Positions 8,610 through 17,905 of a stretch of 64,000 bases of DNA are shown piece by piece. A program made the position numbers and the translations under genes. Within the stretch, counting starts at the first letter, position 1, and every line of letters starts with the position of its first letter. Under the pieces are notes generated by a model. It had not been told where the DNA came from, did no database searches, and saw only the letters and a list, made by a program, of their open reading frames with translations. Origin of the DNA: Rhizobium cauense (GTDB lineage Bacteria > Pseudomonadota > Alphaproteobacteria > Rhizobiales > Rhizobiaceae); contig NZ_JAEUAT010000019.1 of the NCBI RefSeq assembly GCF_019511525.1, forward strand, positions 62,001-126,000, written 5' to 3'.

Positions 8610-10049
8610 ATGACAGCTATGCAGACGACTGAGACTGACGATGCGGCAAGCACCCGCAGGGCGAAGATTGTAGCGTTGGTCGTTGCCGTTTCGTTTTTCA
8701 TGCAGATTCTCGACGGTACGATCGTTACGACGTCGCTGCCTCAGATGGCGGCCAGTTTTGGCGTTCAGCCGGTATCGATGAGTATCGGCATCACGGTCTA
8801 CATGCTGACGATGGCAGCCTTCATTCCGCTTTCCGGCTGGCTGGGTGACCGGTACGGGGCAAGGCGCATCTTCATGGCGTCCATCGCTGTTTTCACCATC
8901 GCCTCGCTCTTCTGCGGTCTATCGGATGGGCTGGTCGAGTTTGTCCTCGCGCGCGCCGTGCAGGGGGCGGGGAGCGCACTGATGACGCCGGTCGGACGGA
9001 TCATCGTCCTGAAGAATGCACGCAAGTCGGAGCTCGTGCAGGCGATCGCGCTCATTACCTGGCCGGCGCTCACCGCTCCGGTTATTGGTCCGCTGCTCGG
9101 CAGCTTCATCACGACCTATGCCAGCTGGCACTGGAATTTCCTCATCAATCTGCCGATCGGGATTTTAGGCATGGCGCTTGTGCTGCGGTTCGTGCCGGAG
9201 CAACGGGAAGAGAATGCCGGCCCGCTTGACCTGCGCGGCTTCGTCCTCAGCGCAGGAGGGCTGACCTTCCTGCTGGCGGCACTTGAGCTGTCGGTGAAAT
9301 GGCATGGCGGTCTGCTCCCGATCCTCACGATGCTCGCGGCCGGCGTCGTGCTGTCGGTCATGGCGACGCGTCACTTCCTTCGGGTCAGCAATCCGCTGCT
9401 CGATTTGTCGGCGTTCAGAGTACAGACCTATGCAGTGGCAACCCTTTCTGCGGGAACAGCGAGCCGCGTCGCCATCAATGCCACGCCATTTCTGCTTCCG
9501 CTTCTCTTCCAGCTCGGCTTCGGCTTGAGCTCGATAGAGGCAGGGGCTTATCTGCTGGTCTATTTCCTCGGCAATCTCGGCATGAAGGCGGTTACAACGC
9601 CGCTGCTCGCCAGGCTTGGTTTTCGCACAGTGCTGTTCTTCAACGGACTGATTGCCGCGTTGTCGATCGCGGCTTGCGGCTTTCTGGCGCCTGAAACGCC
9701 ACGTTTTGTCATCTACATTTTGCTGATGGTTGCGGGCCTTTCACGGTCGATGGAGTTTACTGCTCTGAATACGCTTGCCTTTGCCGATATCAATCCGGCC
9801 CAGCGCAGTTCGGCTTCTACGCTGTCGAGCATGCTACAGCAGGTCTCGATGCTGCTCGGCGTGGCGATCGCGGCTGCTGCTCTCAACGTCTCCGTCGCGC
9901 TGCGTGGTGTCGAAGGTCCAGGGCTTGTCGATTTTCGCTGGGCGTTTCTTGTCATCGGAGCGATCGGCATCATATCGTCACTGCGTTTCCTACAACTGGC
10001 GCCGGATGCTGGCGCTGAAGTGTCCGGCCACAAGGTCGGTACGAGATAG
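8610..10049 (+). CDS. DHA2-type MFS multidrug exporter (EmrB/QacA family)
   Basis: 479 residues from ATG 8610; ATG 8619 is also possible and the ribosome site is weak for both. The first helix carries the DHA2 motif LDGTIVTTSLPQMAASF, the loop between TM2 and TM3 has the MFS motif GWLGDRYGARRIFM, and VQGAGSALMTPVGRIIV with PVIGPLLGSFI is the antiporter motif C region. About 14 hydrophobic segments fit the length. It is a proton-driven inner-membrane exporter. There is no adjacent EmrA-like adaptor or regulator, so the substrate is unknown. Confidence 0.88.
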   Translation: MTAMQTTETDDAASTRRAKIVALVVAVSFFMQILDGTIVTTSLPQMAASFGVQPVSMSIGITVYMLTMAAFIPLSGWLGDRYGARRIFMASIAVFTIASLFCGLSDGLVEFVLARAVQGAGSALMTPVGRIIVLKNARKSELVQAIALITWPALTAPVIGPLLGSFITTYASWHWNFLINLPIGILGMALVLRFVPEQREENAGPLDLRGFVLSAGGLTFLLAALELSVKWHGGLLPILTMLAAGVVLSVMATRHFLRVSNPLLDLSAFRVQTYAVATLSAGTASRVAINATPFLLPLLFQLGFGLSSIEAGAYLLVYFLGNLGMKAVTTPLLARLGFRTVLFFNGLIAALSIAACGFLAPETPRFVIYILLMVAGLSRSMEFTALNTLAFADINPAQRSSASTLSSMLQQVSMLLGVAIAAAALNVSVALRGVEGPGLVDFRWAFLVIGAIGIISSLRFLQLAPDAGAEVSGHKVGTR

Positions 10050-10090
10050 CCATCTTTTGCAGATCTGCGGGATGTGTCGCGGGAGGAAAT

Positions 10091-10648
10091 ATGGAACTTG
10101 GATATGTCTGCACGCCGGAGGAGGTCTTCGACTTCTGGTTCGTGGAGTGCGGTCGTGAGCACTGGTTTGATGCGACATTAGACCTTGATCGAAAAATTCG
10201 TCAGCGTTTCCAAGACACGCATCTGGCGCTTTCGCGCGGCGTGACTGATGTGTGGCGCTCGACGCCTGAAAACAGGCTCGCCGCAGTGATCGTGCTCGAC
10301 CAGTTTCCGCGCAACATATACCGATCGACACCGCTTGCGTTTGCCACCGACGGGCTTGCACTACAGGAGGCAAAGCTTGCCTTGGAGATTGGAGCAGATC
10401 AGCAGGTCAGCGTGGAATGCCGAACTTTCTTCTATATGCCATTCGAGCATTGCGAGGATCTGGACGAGCAGGATCGCGCGGTTGCCTTGTTCAAGAGGCT
10501 TGGCGATGAGGAGTATATCGACTATGCGCTTCGCCATCGCGAAGTGATTGCAGCTCATGGTCGATTTCCCCACCGCAACGCCATTGTCGGAAGGAAATCG
10601 ACGGAGGCGGAACTGGAATACCTTGCACAGCCGGGTGCCGGCTTCTGA
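10091..10648 (+). CDS. DUF924 family protein
   Basis: 185 residues with a good ribosome site (GGGAGGAAA just before ATG 10091). The sequence shows the family pattern: EEVFDFWFVECGREHWFD at the start, DLDRKIRQRF, VIVLDQFPRNIYR, FFYMPFEHCEDLDEQDRAV and HREVIAAHGRFPHRNAIVGR. DUF924 proteins are all-alpha, TPR-like, cytoplasmic proteins of unknown function that are widespread in proteobacteria. It lies 42 bases after the MFS gene in the same direction, so co-transcription is possible. Confidence 0.85.
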   Translation: MELGYVCTPEEVFDFWFVECGREHWFDATLDLDRKIRQRFQDTHLALSRGVTDVWRSTPENRLAAVIVLDQFPRNIYRSTPLAFATDGLALQEAKLALEIGADQQVSVECRTFFYMPFEHCEDLDEQDRAVALFKRLGDEEYIDYALRHREVIAAHGRFPHRNAIVGRKSTEAELEYLAQPGAGF

Positions 10649-10728
10649 TCACTTCGCCTTTCTGTCGCCTTTCTTTCCTATGAAAAGCTGGAATCCCATT
10701 TGATCCAGCAAATCCAAGCGGGGATATT

Positions 10729-13251
10729 TTGCGCTCCACACAACTCTTGCTTCGCATTCTCCTTGTTGCAACGCTGGCGACTGTCGGCGCGAGCTTCGCG
10801 GGCGCGCAGGCGCCTCAGCCCCAGGTCCAGCAACAACCGCAAGCAACGGCGCAGGCGCCTGTCGCAGACAGCGCGATCGAGCAGGCTTCCAAGGCAATTG
10901 AGAAGGCCAAGCGCGATTTCGCCTCGCTGGAGGATGGCGTCACCCAAAAGAGCGACGATGACGATGCCCTGGTGGCACTGGCTGGAAAGGCCGACGAGCT
11001 CGGACGCTCGATTGTCAATATTTCCGCTGGCCTCGCGCCGCGGCTGGATCAGATCAAGAACCGCCTTACGGAGCTTGGCGATCCGCCGAAGGAAGGGCAG
11101 CCTGCAGAAGCTGAGATCGTGACCACCGAGCGAAATGCTCTCACTGCGGAGCGCGCCCAGATCACCGCGGTGACCGGCGATGCCGAGAACCTGTCGGCTT
11201 CCATCTCAAAGCTTGGCAATCGTATCGCCGAAACGCGTCGGCAATTGTTTGCCGCGACGTTGCTTCGCCGCACTGACATTTCGTTTTCGGTTCTCGATGA
11301 TGCCGGACGCGCCTTCGTGCAGGAAGGGACCGAATTCGTTCAGGCTCTCGGCAGCTGGCTGGGTTTCGTCCTGAAATTCAAGGCTTTCGCGTTCTTCGCC
11401 GCGATCTTCATGTCGCTGATTACTGCGCTTGTGCTGTTGTCAGGCGGCTATCGGATCTTCGGTCGCTACCTTCAGCGCAAGGAGACGGATGAACCACCTT
11501 CCTACATCAATCGTCTTTCCATCGCCTTCTGGTCTACGCTGATCAGAACGCTTGCGCTTGTCGCGCTGCTGGTGAGCTCCTACTTCTTCCTCAATAGTTT
11601 CAACGTCCTGAGGCCGGACATTGCACCGATTGTCGGTGCGCTCTTTGGCGCGATCGGCCTTGTCTACTTCGTCAGGCGCTTCACCAATGCCGTGTTCGCT
11701 CCGGCGGAACCTCATTGGCGTCTCGTCAAGCTTTCCAACCGCGGTGCAAGCTCCATCGGTGCCTGCCTGCTTGCGATGGCCGTCGTCAACGCGCTCGACT
11801 ATTTCCTCGGCAGCATCAGCGAAGCATTGGGCTCACCGCTCGTTCTGACTGTCGTGAAGAGCCTGATCGCGGCGCTGATCATCGGCCTTATCCTGATCGC
11901 CGCTTCATTCGGTCGGCCGATGCTGGCACGAAACGGAGATCCCGACGCGCCCGGACGCCATTGGCCGCGTGGCATGGCAATCATTTTGCGGGTGCTTGGT
12001 GCGGGTCTGATCATAACGGCGCTGACCGGATATGTCGGGCTGGCACGCTTCGTCGCTACGCAGTTGATCATCACCGGTGCAATCGTCGTCACGACCTATA
12101 TCGGCCTGCTTTCCGGCAAGGCAATTTCGCGAAGTGAAACGTTCGGCGAGACATCGCTCGGACGCTTCCTGGAGAGGCGTTTCAAGCTCGGCCCGGTGGC
12201 CATCGACCAGGCAGGCCTACTCGTCGGCATGTGCATCTCAGCAATTGCGCTGATGATTGGCATCCCGCTGGTGCTGTTGCTGTGGGGCTTTCATGTCCAG
12301 GATCTGCAGCTTATCGGCTACCGTCTTCTCACGGAGGTCCGGCTCGGCGGTATCAGCATTTCGCTGATCGGCATATTCACCGGCATCCTGCTCTTTGCCG
12401 GCGGCTACCTGGTGACACGGTGGATCCAACGTTGGCTCGACGGCAACGTCATGGCGCGCAGCCACGTCGACATCGGCGTGCGAAATTCCGTGAAGACAGG
12501 CATCGGCTATCTCGGCGTCGGCATTGCGGCGATCATCGGTGTGTCCGCCGCGGGCATCGACCTGTCCAGCTTCGCACTGGTTGCCTCGGCGCTTTCGGTC
12601 GGTATCGGTTTTGGCCTGCAGAACATCGTGTCGAACTTCGTTTCCGGCTTGATCCTGCTGGTCGAACGCCCATTCAAGGTGGGCGATCACGTCGTGTCCG
12701 GCACGGCCGAAGGCATAGTCAAGCGTATCTCGGTGCGTGCGACGGAGATCGAGACCTTCCGCAAGCAATCGATCATCGTGCCGAATTCGGAGCTGATCAA
12801 TGCATCGGTCGGGAACTGGACCCATCGCAACAAGATGGGACGTTCCGAAATCCCGGTTTCCGTGAGCTATGACTCCGACCCGCAGAAGGTGATGGACATC
12901 CTGCTCGAGCTGGTGAATGCAGTGCCCGTGGTCTTGCGCAATCCGGAGCCGCACGTGGAATTCCTGCGCTTCGGCCCGTATTCGCTGGATTTCGAGCTCC
13001 GCTTCATGCTGGCGGACATGGGTGATGGCCTGAAAGTCAGGAACGATCTCCGTATTGCGATCCTGAAGCGCTTCAGGGAGGAGGGGGTCGAGATACCCCT
13101 GCCGCAGAGCGACGTCGTATTCCATCGCCAGACCGAAGTCGGAGCAGCCACCGGCGGCAAGCCGCAGGCGAAGATCGAGGACACTTCGAAGAAGAGCAAG
13201 GCGGATGACGACGCCGATGAGGGGGCGCCGGTTGCCCGGCAAGTGGGCTGA
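10729..13251 (+). CDS. DUF3772/MscS-family mechanosensitive ion channel
   Basis: 840 residues starting at TTG 10729 (GGGGAT at about 10720); no nearby ATG gives a better signal peptide. Layout: signal peptide ending near SFAGAQA, a periplasmic coiled-coil-like domain to about residue 200 of DUF3772 type, roughly ten membrane segments, and the MscS pore and beta domain with VASALSVGIGFGLQNIVSNFVSG and ERPFKVGDHVV. The C-terminus is charged and probably disordered. This size class (like MscK or YbdG relatives) opens under membrane tension at hypo-osmotic shock. It is monocistronic. Confidence 0.9.
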   Translation: MRSTQLLLRILLVATLATVGASFAGAQAPQPQVQQQPQATAQAPVADSAIEQASKAIEKAKRDFASLEDGVTQKSDDDDALVALAGKADELGRSIVNISAGLAPRLDQIKNRLTELGDPPKEGQPAEAEIVTTERNALTAERAQITAVTGDAENLSASISKLGNRIAETRRQLFAATLLRRTDISFSVLDDAGRAFVQEGTEFVQALGSWLGFVLKFKAFAFFAAIFMSLITALVLLSGGYRIFGRYLQRKETDEPPSYINRLSIAFWSTLIRTLALVALLVSSYFFLNSFNVLRPDIAPIVGALFGAIGLVYFVRRFTNAVFAPAEPHWRLVKLSNRGASSIGACLLAMAVVNALDYFLGSISEALGSPLVLTVVKSLIAALIIGLILIAASFGRPMLARNGDPDAPGRHWPRGMAIILRVLGAGLIITALTGYVGLARFVATQLIITGAIVVTTYIGLLSGKAISRSETFGETSLGRFLERRFKLGPVAIDQAGLLVGMCISAIALMIGIPLVLLLWGFHVQDLQLIGYRLLTEVRLGGISISLIGIFTGILLFAGGYLVTRWIQRWLDGNVMARSHVDIGVRNSVKTGIGYLGVGIAAIIGVSAAGIDLSSFALVASALSVGIGFGLQNIVSNFVSGLILLVERPFKVGDHVVSGTAEGIVKRISVRATEIETFRKQSIIVPNSELINASVGNWTHRNKMGRSEIPVSVSYDSDPQKVMDILLELVNAVPVVLRNPEPHVEFLRFGPYSLDFELRFMLADMGDGLKVRNDLRIAILKRFREEGVEIPLPQSDVVFHRQTEVGAATGGKPQAKIEDTSKKSKADDDADEGAPVARQVG

Positions 13252-13513
13252 TCTCAATGGGAGTGGGTGGCGGTGTCTGGTTCTGAACCGCTCCCGCTCC
13301 GACAGTGCCTGGCGTTCATCTTCCTGCTGAGAGCCGAAGCGAGCCCTCTCAACGGCCGTCGTAAAATGAACGGCCGTGCGCTCCTGATATCAATTCTGTC
13401 GGTGAATTCTCCACTCAAGGGCTTTTGCGGCTTGCCTATTTGCATGCAGTCGCGGCATGCTTTTCGCATGTCGTAAACAGGCATTTGGCAAGCCCGGCCT
13501 CGCTGCATAGTTC

Positions 13514-14080
13514 GCAGCACTGCGCGTCAATTTCGTCGGCGAGCTGGGTTGGGAATTGCACCACCCGATCGAGATGCAGAACTACATCTTCGACAAGCTG
13601 ATGGAGGCCGGCGCAGAATTCGGCATCAAGCCATTCGGTATCCGTGCCATGCTGTCGATGTCGGTCGAGAAGTCCTACCGCCTGATCCCGCGCGAAATGT
13701 CGATCGAATACAATGCCTATGAATCGGCGCTCGATCGCTTCATCAAGCCGGAGAAGGAGTTCCTCGGTCGCGAGGGACTGCTGGCGTACAAGGACAAGGG
13801 TTTGAAGTGGAACTTCGCGACCCTCGTCGTCGAAACCGGCAACGATGTCGATGCCCGAGGTTCGGAGGCCATCTACAACGAGGCGGGCGAGCTTGTCGGA
13901 CGCGCGACAAACGGCGCGTTCGGGTTCCGTATCAACCGTTCCCTCGCGCTGGCCATGCTGCGGCCCGACTATGCGAAGGAAGGCACGAAGCTCAAGATCA
14001 AGATCCTCGGGACAACGTACAACGCCACTGTCGTTGGCGAAAGCCCGTTCGATTCAGACAATGCCGCGCTACGCGCATAG
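13514..14080 (+). pseudogene. 3' remnant of a dimethylglycine/sarcosine dehydrogenase (GcvT-like C-terminal domain)
   Basis: The frame is open from 13511, right after an in-frame TAG at 13508-13510, and reads AALRVNFVGELGWELHHP and on to the stop at 14080. This is the C-terminal folate-binding (aminomethyltransferase-like) part of FAD-dependent dimethylglycine or sarcosine dehydrogenases, normally about 800 residues. Only about the last 190 are present and there is no ribosome site, so the FAD domain and most of the folate domain have been lost. An internal start would give a protein lacking the complete domain. The remnant ends at a good terminator (14110-14133). The intact enzyme works in glycine betaine breakdown. 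Confidence 0.8.
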
Positions 14081-14109
14081 TCTTTTAAGTATGTTTTGAA
14101 GAATGTCAG

Positions 14110-14133
14110 GGCGGCCCTCGTGGCCGCCTTTTT
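14110..14133 (+). terminator. Rho-independent terminator after the dehydrogenase remnant
   Basis: Stem GGCGGCC (14110-14116), loop CTCGT, stem GGCCGCC (14122-14128), then five T. It ends any transcript of the remnant gene before the response regulators. Confidence 0.85.
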
Positions 14134-14226
14134 CTTGGTCAGTCGAGTAGGCCGATTAATACTTATTCAAACCGGGTGCTGTACCGATCTGGGTCGGGAC
14201 AGAGGTTTCATCATAAGGTTTTGGAA

Positions 14227-15057
14227 ATGGCGTTTTTGGGTATTTCGGGGATGCAATATTCCGGAGGCATGTTTGCCGATGCGCGCATTATTCTGGCGGA
14301 GGATTCGAACGTATTCACATCGATGATCGGCAAGCGCCTGAAGGAGCTTTTCGATATCGACGTGGAAATCTGCCGGAGTTTCGAAGAGCTGCAACTGTCC
14401 TACGATAAGTCTACCGATCCGATCACGCTCGCCATTTCCAACATCAACTTGCCGGGCGCCGAAAACGGCGAGGCGCTGGAATACCTGGTCGATCTCAGCA
14501 TCCCGACCATCGTCTTCACTGGGACGTTCCAGGAAGGCATGCGCGACAAGCTCATGGCCAAGGATATCGTCGACTATATCCTCAAGGACAATGTCTTTGC
14601 GGTCGATCTGCTTGCGGAATCAATCTGCCGCTTCCTGACCAACCATCGTCACCACGTTCTGATCGTCGATGACAGTCCGACCGCGCGTGCGCTGCTGTCG
14701 AGCCGTCTCAAGCGCTACAATTTCCGGGTCAGCACGGCCGAGAGCGGCGCCAAGGCGCTCGAGATCCTCAAGACGAACCGTGACATCGGCTTGATGATTA
14801 CCGATTACAACATGCCGGATATCGACGGGTTCGAGCTGACGCGCCGCATCCGGGCCAGTATCGGCTCGCATGAATTGCGCATCATCGGTGTCTCGTCGTC
14901 ATCGAACCGGTTGCTCTCTGCCCGCTTCCTCAAGGCCGGCGGCAATGATTTCATGTTGCGCCCCTTCATCGACGAGGAGTTCTACTGCCGCGTCAACCAG
15001 AATCTGGATACGCTGCTGCAGATCCAGTCGATGCGAAAGGAACGGGCAGTTGCCTGA
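14227..15057 (+). CDS. Tandem receiver-domain response regulator without output domain
   Basis: 276 residues from ATG 14227; starts at 14176 or 14272 are possible. Receiver 1 (residues about 17-130) has AEDSN, then LAISNINLPG, where the phospho-acceptor Asp is replaced by Asn, and keeps FTG and YILKDN. Receiver 2 (about 138-262) has IVDDS, the acceptor Asp in MITDYNMPDIDGFELTRRIR, VSSSS, and FMLRPF with Arg in place of the usual Lys. No DNA-binding or enzymatic domain follows. The next gene has the same two-receiver body plus GGDEF, so this protein may tune or compete for its phosphorylation. That interplay is inferred. Confidence 0.85.
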   Translation: MAFLGISGMQYSGGMFADARIILAEDSNVFTSMIGKRLKELFDIDVEICRSFEELQLSYDKSTDPITLAISNINLPGAENGEALEYLVDLSIPTIVFTGTFQEGMRDKLMAKDIVDYILKDNVFAVDLLAESICRFLTNHRHHVLIVDDSPTARALLSSRLKRYNFRVSTAESGAKALEILKTNRDIGLMITDYNMPDIDGFELTRRIRASIGSHELRIIGVSSSSNRLLSARFLKAGGNDFMLRPFIDEEFYCRVNQNLDTLLQIQSMRKERAVA

Positions 15058-15066
15058 GTAGCTTCC

Positions 15067-15093
15067 CCCCCGCTTGACGATGTTAGGCGGGGG
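15067..15093 (+). terminator. Candidate hairpin terminator after the tandem receiver gene
   Basis: Stem CCCCCGC (15067-15073) and GCGGGGG (15087-15093) with a 13-base loop, 10 bases after the stop. There is no T tract, so intrinsic termination may be weak. Confidence 0.4.
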
Positions 15094-15243
15094 CGGCTCC
15101 AAGCGCCAAACCTCGAGATTTTTGCAATTTCAAGTGTTGCTCAATCTCGATATCTTCCCGCAGACGTTTCTGTGAGCTATCTTCACATAAGCCGAAAAGA
15201 TGGTCGATTCGAACCGCCACGGCTTTCTGGGGGATAGGGGTGA

Positions 15244-16575
15244 ATGGCTTTCCAGGAGGATCTCCACCGGGATGGTTCCGGGCCGCGTTTCGGTGGTCAA
15301 AGGATACTACTGGTTGAAGATTCCCGGATGTTTTCCGCCGTTCTGTGCCATCGGCTTCATGCCGAACTTGGGGTGAACGTAAAACCCTGTTCCTCTTTGA
15401 GGGTTCTCGAAGAGACGATTGGCCATTCGCCCAACGGCTATGCCATGGCGATTGTCGACCTCACCCTGCCGGATGCGCCCTATGGTGAGGCGCTCGACTG
15501 CGTAATCGCACATGGCATACCCCCCATCGTCTTTACGGCCGCCTTCGATATCGAGACGCGCAACCGCATCATGGAGCGCAATGTCATCGACTACGTGCTG
15601 AAGGACAATGAGTTTGCGCTCGACAGTCTTGTCTCCAGCGTTCGGCGGGCGTTGTCGAACAGGAAGACGCGCGTTCTCGTGGTCGACGATATCGCATCCG
15701 CGCGTCTGGCGCTTGTACGGATGCTGGAGGCGCAACAATACATGGTTGCCGAGGCAGCTTCCGGCCTTGAGGCGCTTGCCGCACTTGAAACCTTCAATGA
15801 CATCGAAGTCGTCATCACAGACCATCACATGCCCGACATGAGCGGCTACGAACTGACGCGGCGCATTCGGCGCTGCTTCGGCTCCGACAAACTGCGGATC
15901 ATCGGCGTGTCGTCGTCGGGCGACAGGATGCTTTCAGCAAGTTTTCTGAAAGCTGGCGCGTCCGATTTCCTTTACCGGCCCTTCTTGCCCGAAGAACTCC
16001 AGTGTCGTCTTGCCAACAATGTCGAGACGTTAACGCAGTTCAAGCAGTTGCGAGCAGCGGCGGCCTGCGACTATCTCACCGGTCTCTACAATCGTCGCTA
16101 TTTCTACGATCTCGGACCAAAGCTGGTGAACGACTGCCTGCGCCAGAAGGCAGCGAGTGCGGTCGCCATCCTCGACATCGATCATTTCAAGCGGCTGAAC
16201 GACACTTACGGGCATGAGATCGGCGACGAAGTCCTGAAGGCTGTCGCGCTTCGGCTGGCAACGATCTTCGAGGGAAGCGACAACCTGCTCTCGCGCCTCG
16301 GTGGCGAAGAGTTCGCGATCCTGTTTCCGATGATGGATTCGATTGCGGCAACCAAGCTGTGCGACGAGATCCGTTCGGATATTTCGCGGCTCAAGGTGAT
16401 GGCGGATGACGAGGAGATTTCCGTGACGGTTTCGATCGGCGTTGCGGAGGTCTCCGACTACGAAACCTTCGACAACTATCTGAATGCTGCCGACCAGTTT
16501 CTCTATATGGCCAAGCACAAGGGGCGCAATCAGGTCTATTCTGATGCCCGGATGACGGAGGAGGCGGCTCAATAG
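15244..16575 (+). CDS. PleD-like diguanylate cyclase with two receiver domains
   Basis: 443 residues, with a GGGGATAGGGGTGA ribosome site just before ATG 15244. Receiver 1 (about 18-132) has LVEDS, acceptor Asp in AIVDLTLPD and YVLKDN. Receiver 2 (about 140-262) has VVDDI, Asp in VITDHHMPDMSGYELTRRIR and LYRPF with Arg for Lys. The GGDEF domain (about 278-438) has DYLTGLYNRRYF, DIDHFKRLND and an active GGEEF loop. The RxxD inhibitory site is absent: EGSD stands at that position. It should make cyclic di-GMP from GTP when activated by phosphorylation. It is a paralogue of the preceding protein over the receiver part; no histidine kinase is adjacent. Confidence 0.9.
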   Translation: MAFQEDLHRDGSGPRFGGQRILLVEDSRMFSAVLCHRLHAELGVNVKPCSSLRVLEETIGHSPNGYAMAIVDLTLPDAPYGEALDCVIAHGIPPIVFTAAFDIETRNRIMERNVIDYVLKDNEFALDSLVSSVRRALSNRKTRVLVVDDIASARLALVRMLEAQQYMVAEAASGLEALAALETFNDIEVVITDHHMPDMSGYELTRRIRRCFGSDKLRIIGVSSSGDRMLSASFLKAGASDFLYRPFLPEELQCRLANNVETLTQFKQLRAAAACDYLTGLYNRRYFYDLGPKLVNDCLRQKAASAVAILDIDHFKRLNDTYGHEIGDEVLKAVALRLATIFEGSDNLLSRLGGEEFAILFPMMDSIAATKLCDEIRSDISRLKVMADDEEISVTVSIGVAEVSDYETFDNYLNAADQFLYMAKHKGRNQVYSDARMTEEAAQ

Positions 16576-16591
16576 CCGCCCCTGGATGACG

Positions 16592-17611
16592 TCACGCCGC
16601 TATAGCTTGGCGTGCGGTTGCCATCGTCATCTTGCGCTCTGCACGCTCCTGCTGCGGCGAACGATGGTAGAGTTCGCGATAACACTTCGAAAAATGTGAA
16701 GCTGAAACAAAGCCGCAGGCAACCGCGACTTCGACAACCGGCATGGAGGATTGCACCAGCAGATGGCGAGCGCGATCAAGCCGAATTTCAAGGTAGTAGC
16801 GGGCAGGCGAGCGTCCCATTTCCTGGCGGAACAGCCGTTCGATCTGCCGGCGCGACAGGTCGACGCCGTCGGCGATCTCCAGAAGTGACAGCGGCTCGGA
16901 GAGGTTGCCCTCCATGAGTTCGATGATCGAGAGAACCTTCGCATTCTGTACGCCGAGACGCGCACGGAGCGGCAGACGCTGGCGATCGCTCGGGCTGCGT
17001 ACGCGATCGGTAAGGTGTTGTTCGCAAACCCTGTTGACCAGCGTTTCGCCGAAATCCTCACCAATCAGGTTCAGCATCATGTCCAGTGACGCGGTACCGC
17101 CGGCACAGGTATAGAGGTTGCTGTCCACTTCGTAGAGATCGGCATAGACCTCCGCCTGTGGGAACGCCTCCGAAAAGCCGGGCAGGTTCTCCCAGTGGAT
17201 CGCACAGCGCTTGCCGTTCAGCAGCCCCGCCTGAGCGAGGATATGTGCGCCCGTACAGAGGCTCCCGACGGCAACGCCGCGATTGTAGGACTCTCGCAGC
17301 CAGGCACTGACGGACTTGTTGTTGAACTCTTCAACATCGATGCCGGAACAGACCAGCACCATGCTCGGGCGATGCTCGCCACCAAGGTTGCGGCGCTCGT
17401 CGGCAAGCGATGTGTTTGCCTCAACGCCGATGCCGCAGGAGGAATAAACCTTCTCGCCGTCGACCGAGGTGAGCCGCCATGTGTAGGCCTGATAGCCGAG
17501 CATGCGGTTGGCGATTCGCAGCGTATCGATCGCAGCCGAAAACGGCAGCATCGTAAACTGCGGAACCATGAAGAAGACGAGAGAGCGTTGCCTATGCGAC
17601 ATCTTATTCAT
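16592..17611 (-). CDS. GlxA-family AraC-type transcriptional regulator
   Basis: 339 residues. The N-terminal half (about 8-190) is a DJ-1/PfpI-like amidotransferase fold with SLCTGAHILAQAGLLNGKRCAIHWE; the Cys sits in the nucleophile-elbow-like position. The C-terminal half (about 215-320) is an AraC HTH pair with ISLL-type first helix (SLLEIADGVDLSRRQIERLFRQEMGRSPARYYLEIRLDRARHLL) and VAVACGFVSASHFSKCYRELYHRSP. Relatives such as GbdR sense glycine betaine or dimethylglycine. That fits the dimethylglycine dehydrogenase remnant 3 kb upstream and the betaine-type binding protein at 22.7 kb, but the ligand is inferred. Four copies of a GCGACAT motif lie around its start. Confidence 0.88.
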   Translation of the reverse strand: MNKMSHRQRSLVFFMVPQFTMLPFSAAIDTLRIANRMLGYQAYTWRLTSVDGEKVYSSCGIGVEANTSLADERRNLGGEHRPSMVLVCSGIDVEEFNNKSVSAWLRESYNRGVAVGSLCTGAHILAQAGLLNGKRCAIHWENLPGFSEAFPQAEVYADLYEVDSNLYTCAGGTASLDMMLNLIGEDFGETLVNRVCEQHLTDRVRSPSDRQRLPLRARLGVQNAKVLSIIELMEGNLSEPLSLLEIADGVDLSRRQIERLFRQEMGRSPARYYLEIRLDRARHLLVQSSMPVVEVAVACGFVSASHFSKCYRELYHRSPQQERAERKMTMATARQAIAA

Positions 17612-17900
17612 GAGACAAATCCGTGCTCGAGGTCGATTGCACTATTCGTTGCTTGGAATACGTCGCTTCGATATTCCAAAAGCGACATTCTCATGGATAA
17701 ATGCGGCTGCAAAGAGTAAATTTGCGACATTGCTGAAATTAACAATGATCAAATGACGATCGTCGTCTTCAAAAGTTCACAACAAATGGTTCTTCGGAAT
17801 ATATGTCTCTGAAATTCAAGATTTAATCGGCAGGGTCCAGAGACGAGGAAAGCGGCGCTGCAAGACGCAGGCGCCGCTTTCACACGGGGAGGTATGTCGC
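17596..17900. promoter_or_regulatory. Four copies of GCGACAT around the GlxA-type regulator start
   Basis: GCGACAT occurs at 17596-17602, 17682-17688 and 17724-17730, and its complement ATGTCGC at 17894-17900. The middle two copies extend to GCGACATT and are 42 bases apart, about four helical turns. AraC-type regulators bind direct repeats on one DNA face, so autoregulation and control of the neighbouring small gene are possible. This is inference from spacing alone. Confidence 0.35.
17849..17880 (-). terminator. Hairpin terminator for the small DUF1127-like gene
   Basis: Perfect stem AAAGCGGCGC (17849-17858) and GCGCCGCTTT (17871-17880) around a 12-base loop, just downstream of the minus-strand gene ending at 17906. 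The stem itself ends in T residues on the transcript. Confidence 0.65.
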
Positions 17901-17905
17901 ATTCA

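Noticed and set aside
13351..13377. Direct repeat AACGGCCGT (13351-13359 and 13369-13377)
   Set aside because: The 18-base spacing in the gap before the dehydrogenase remnant is suggestive, but the core is a simple GC palindrome and no gene that it would control remains.
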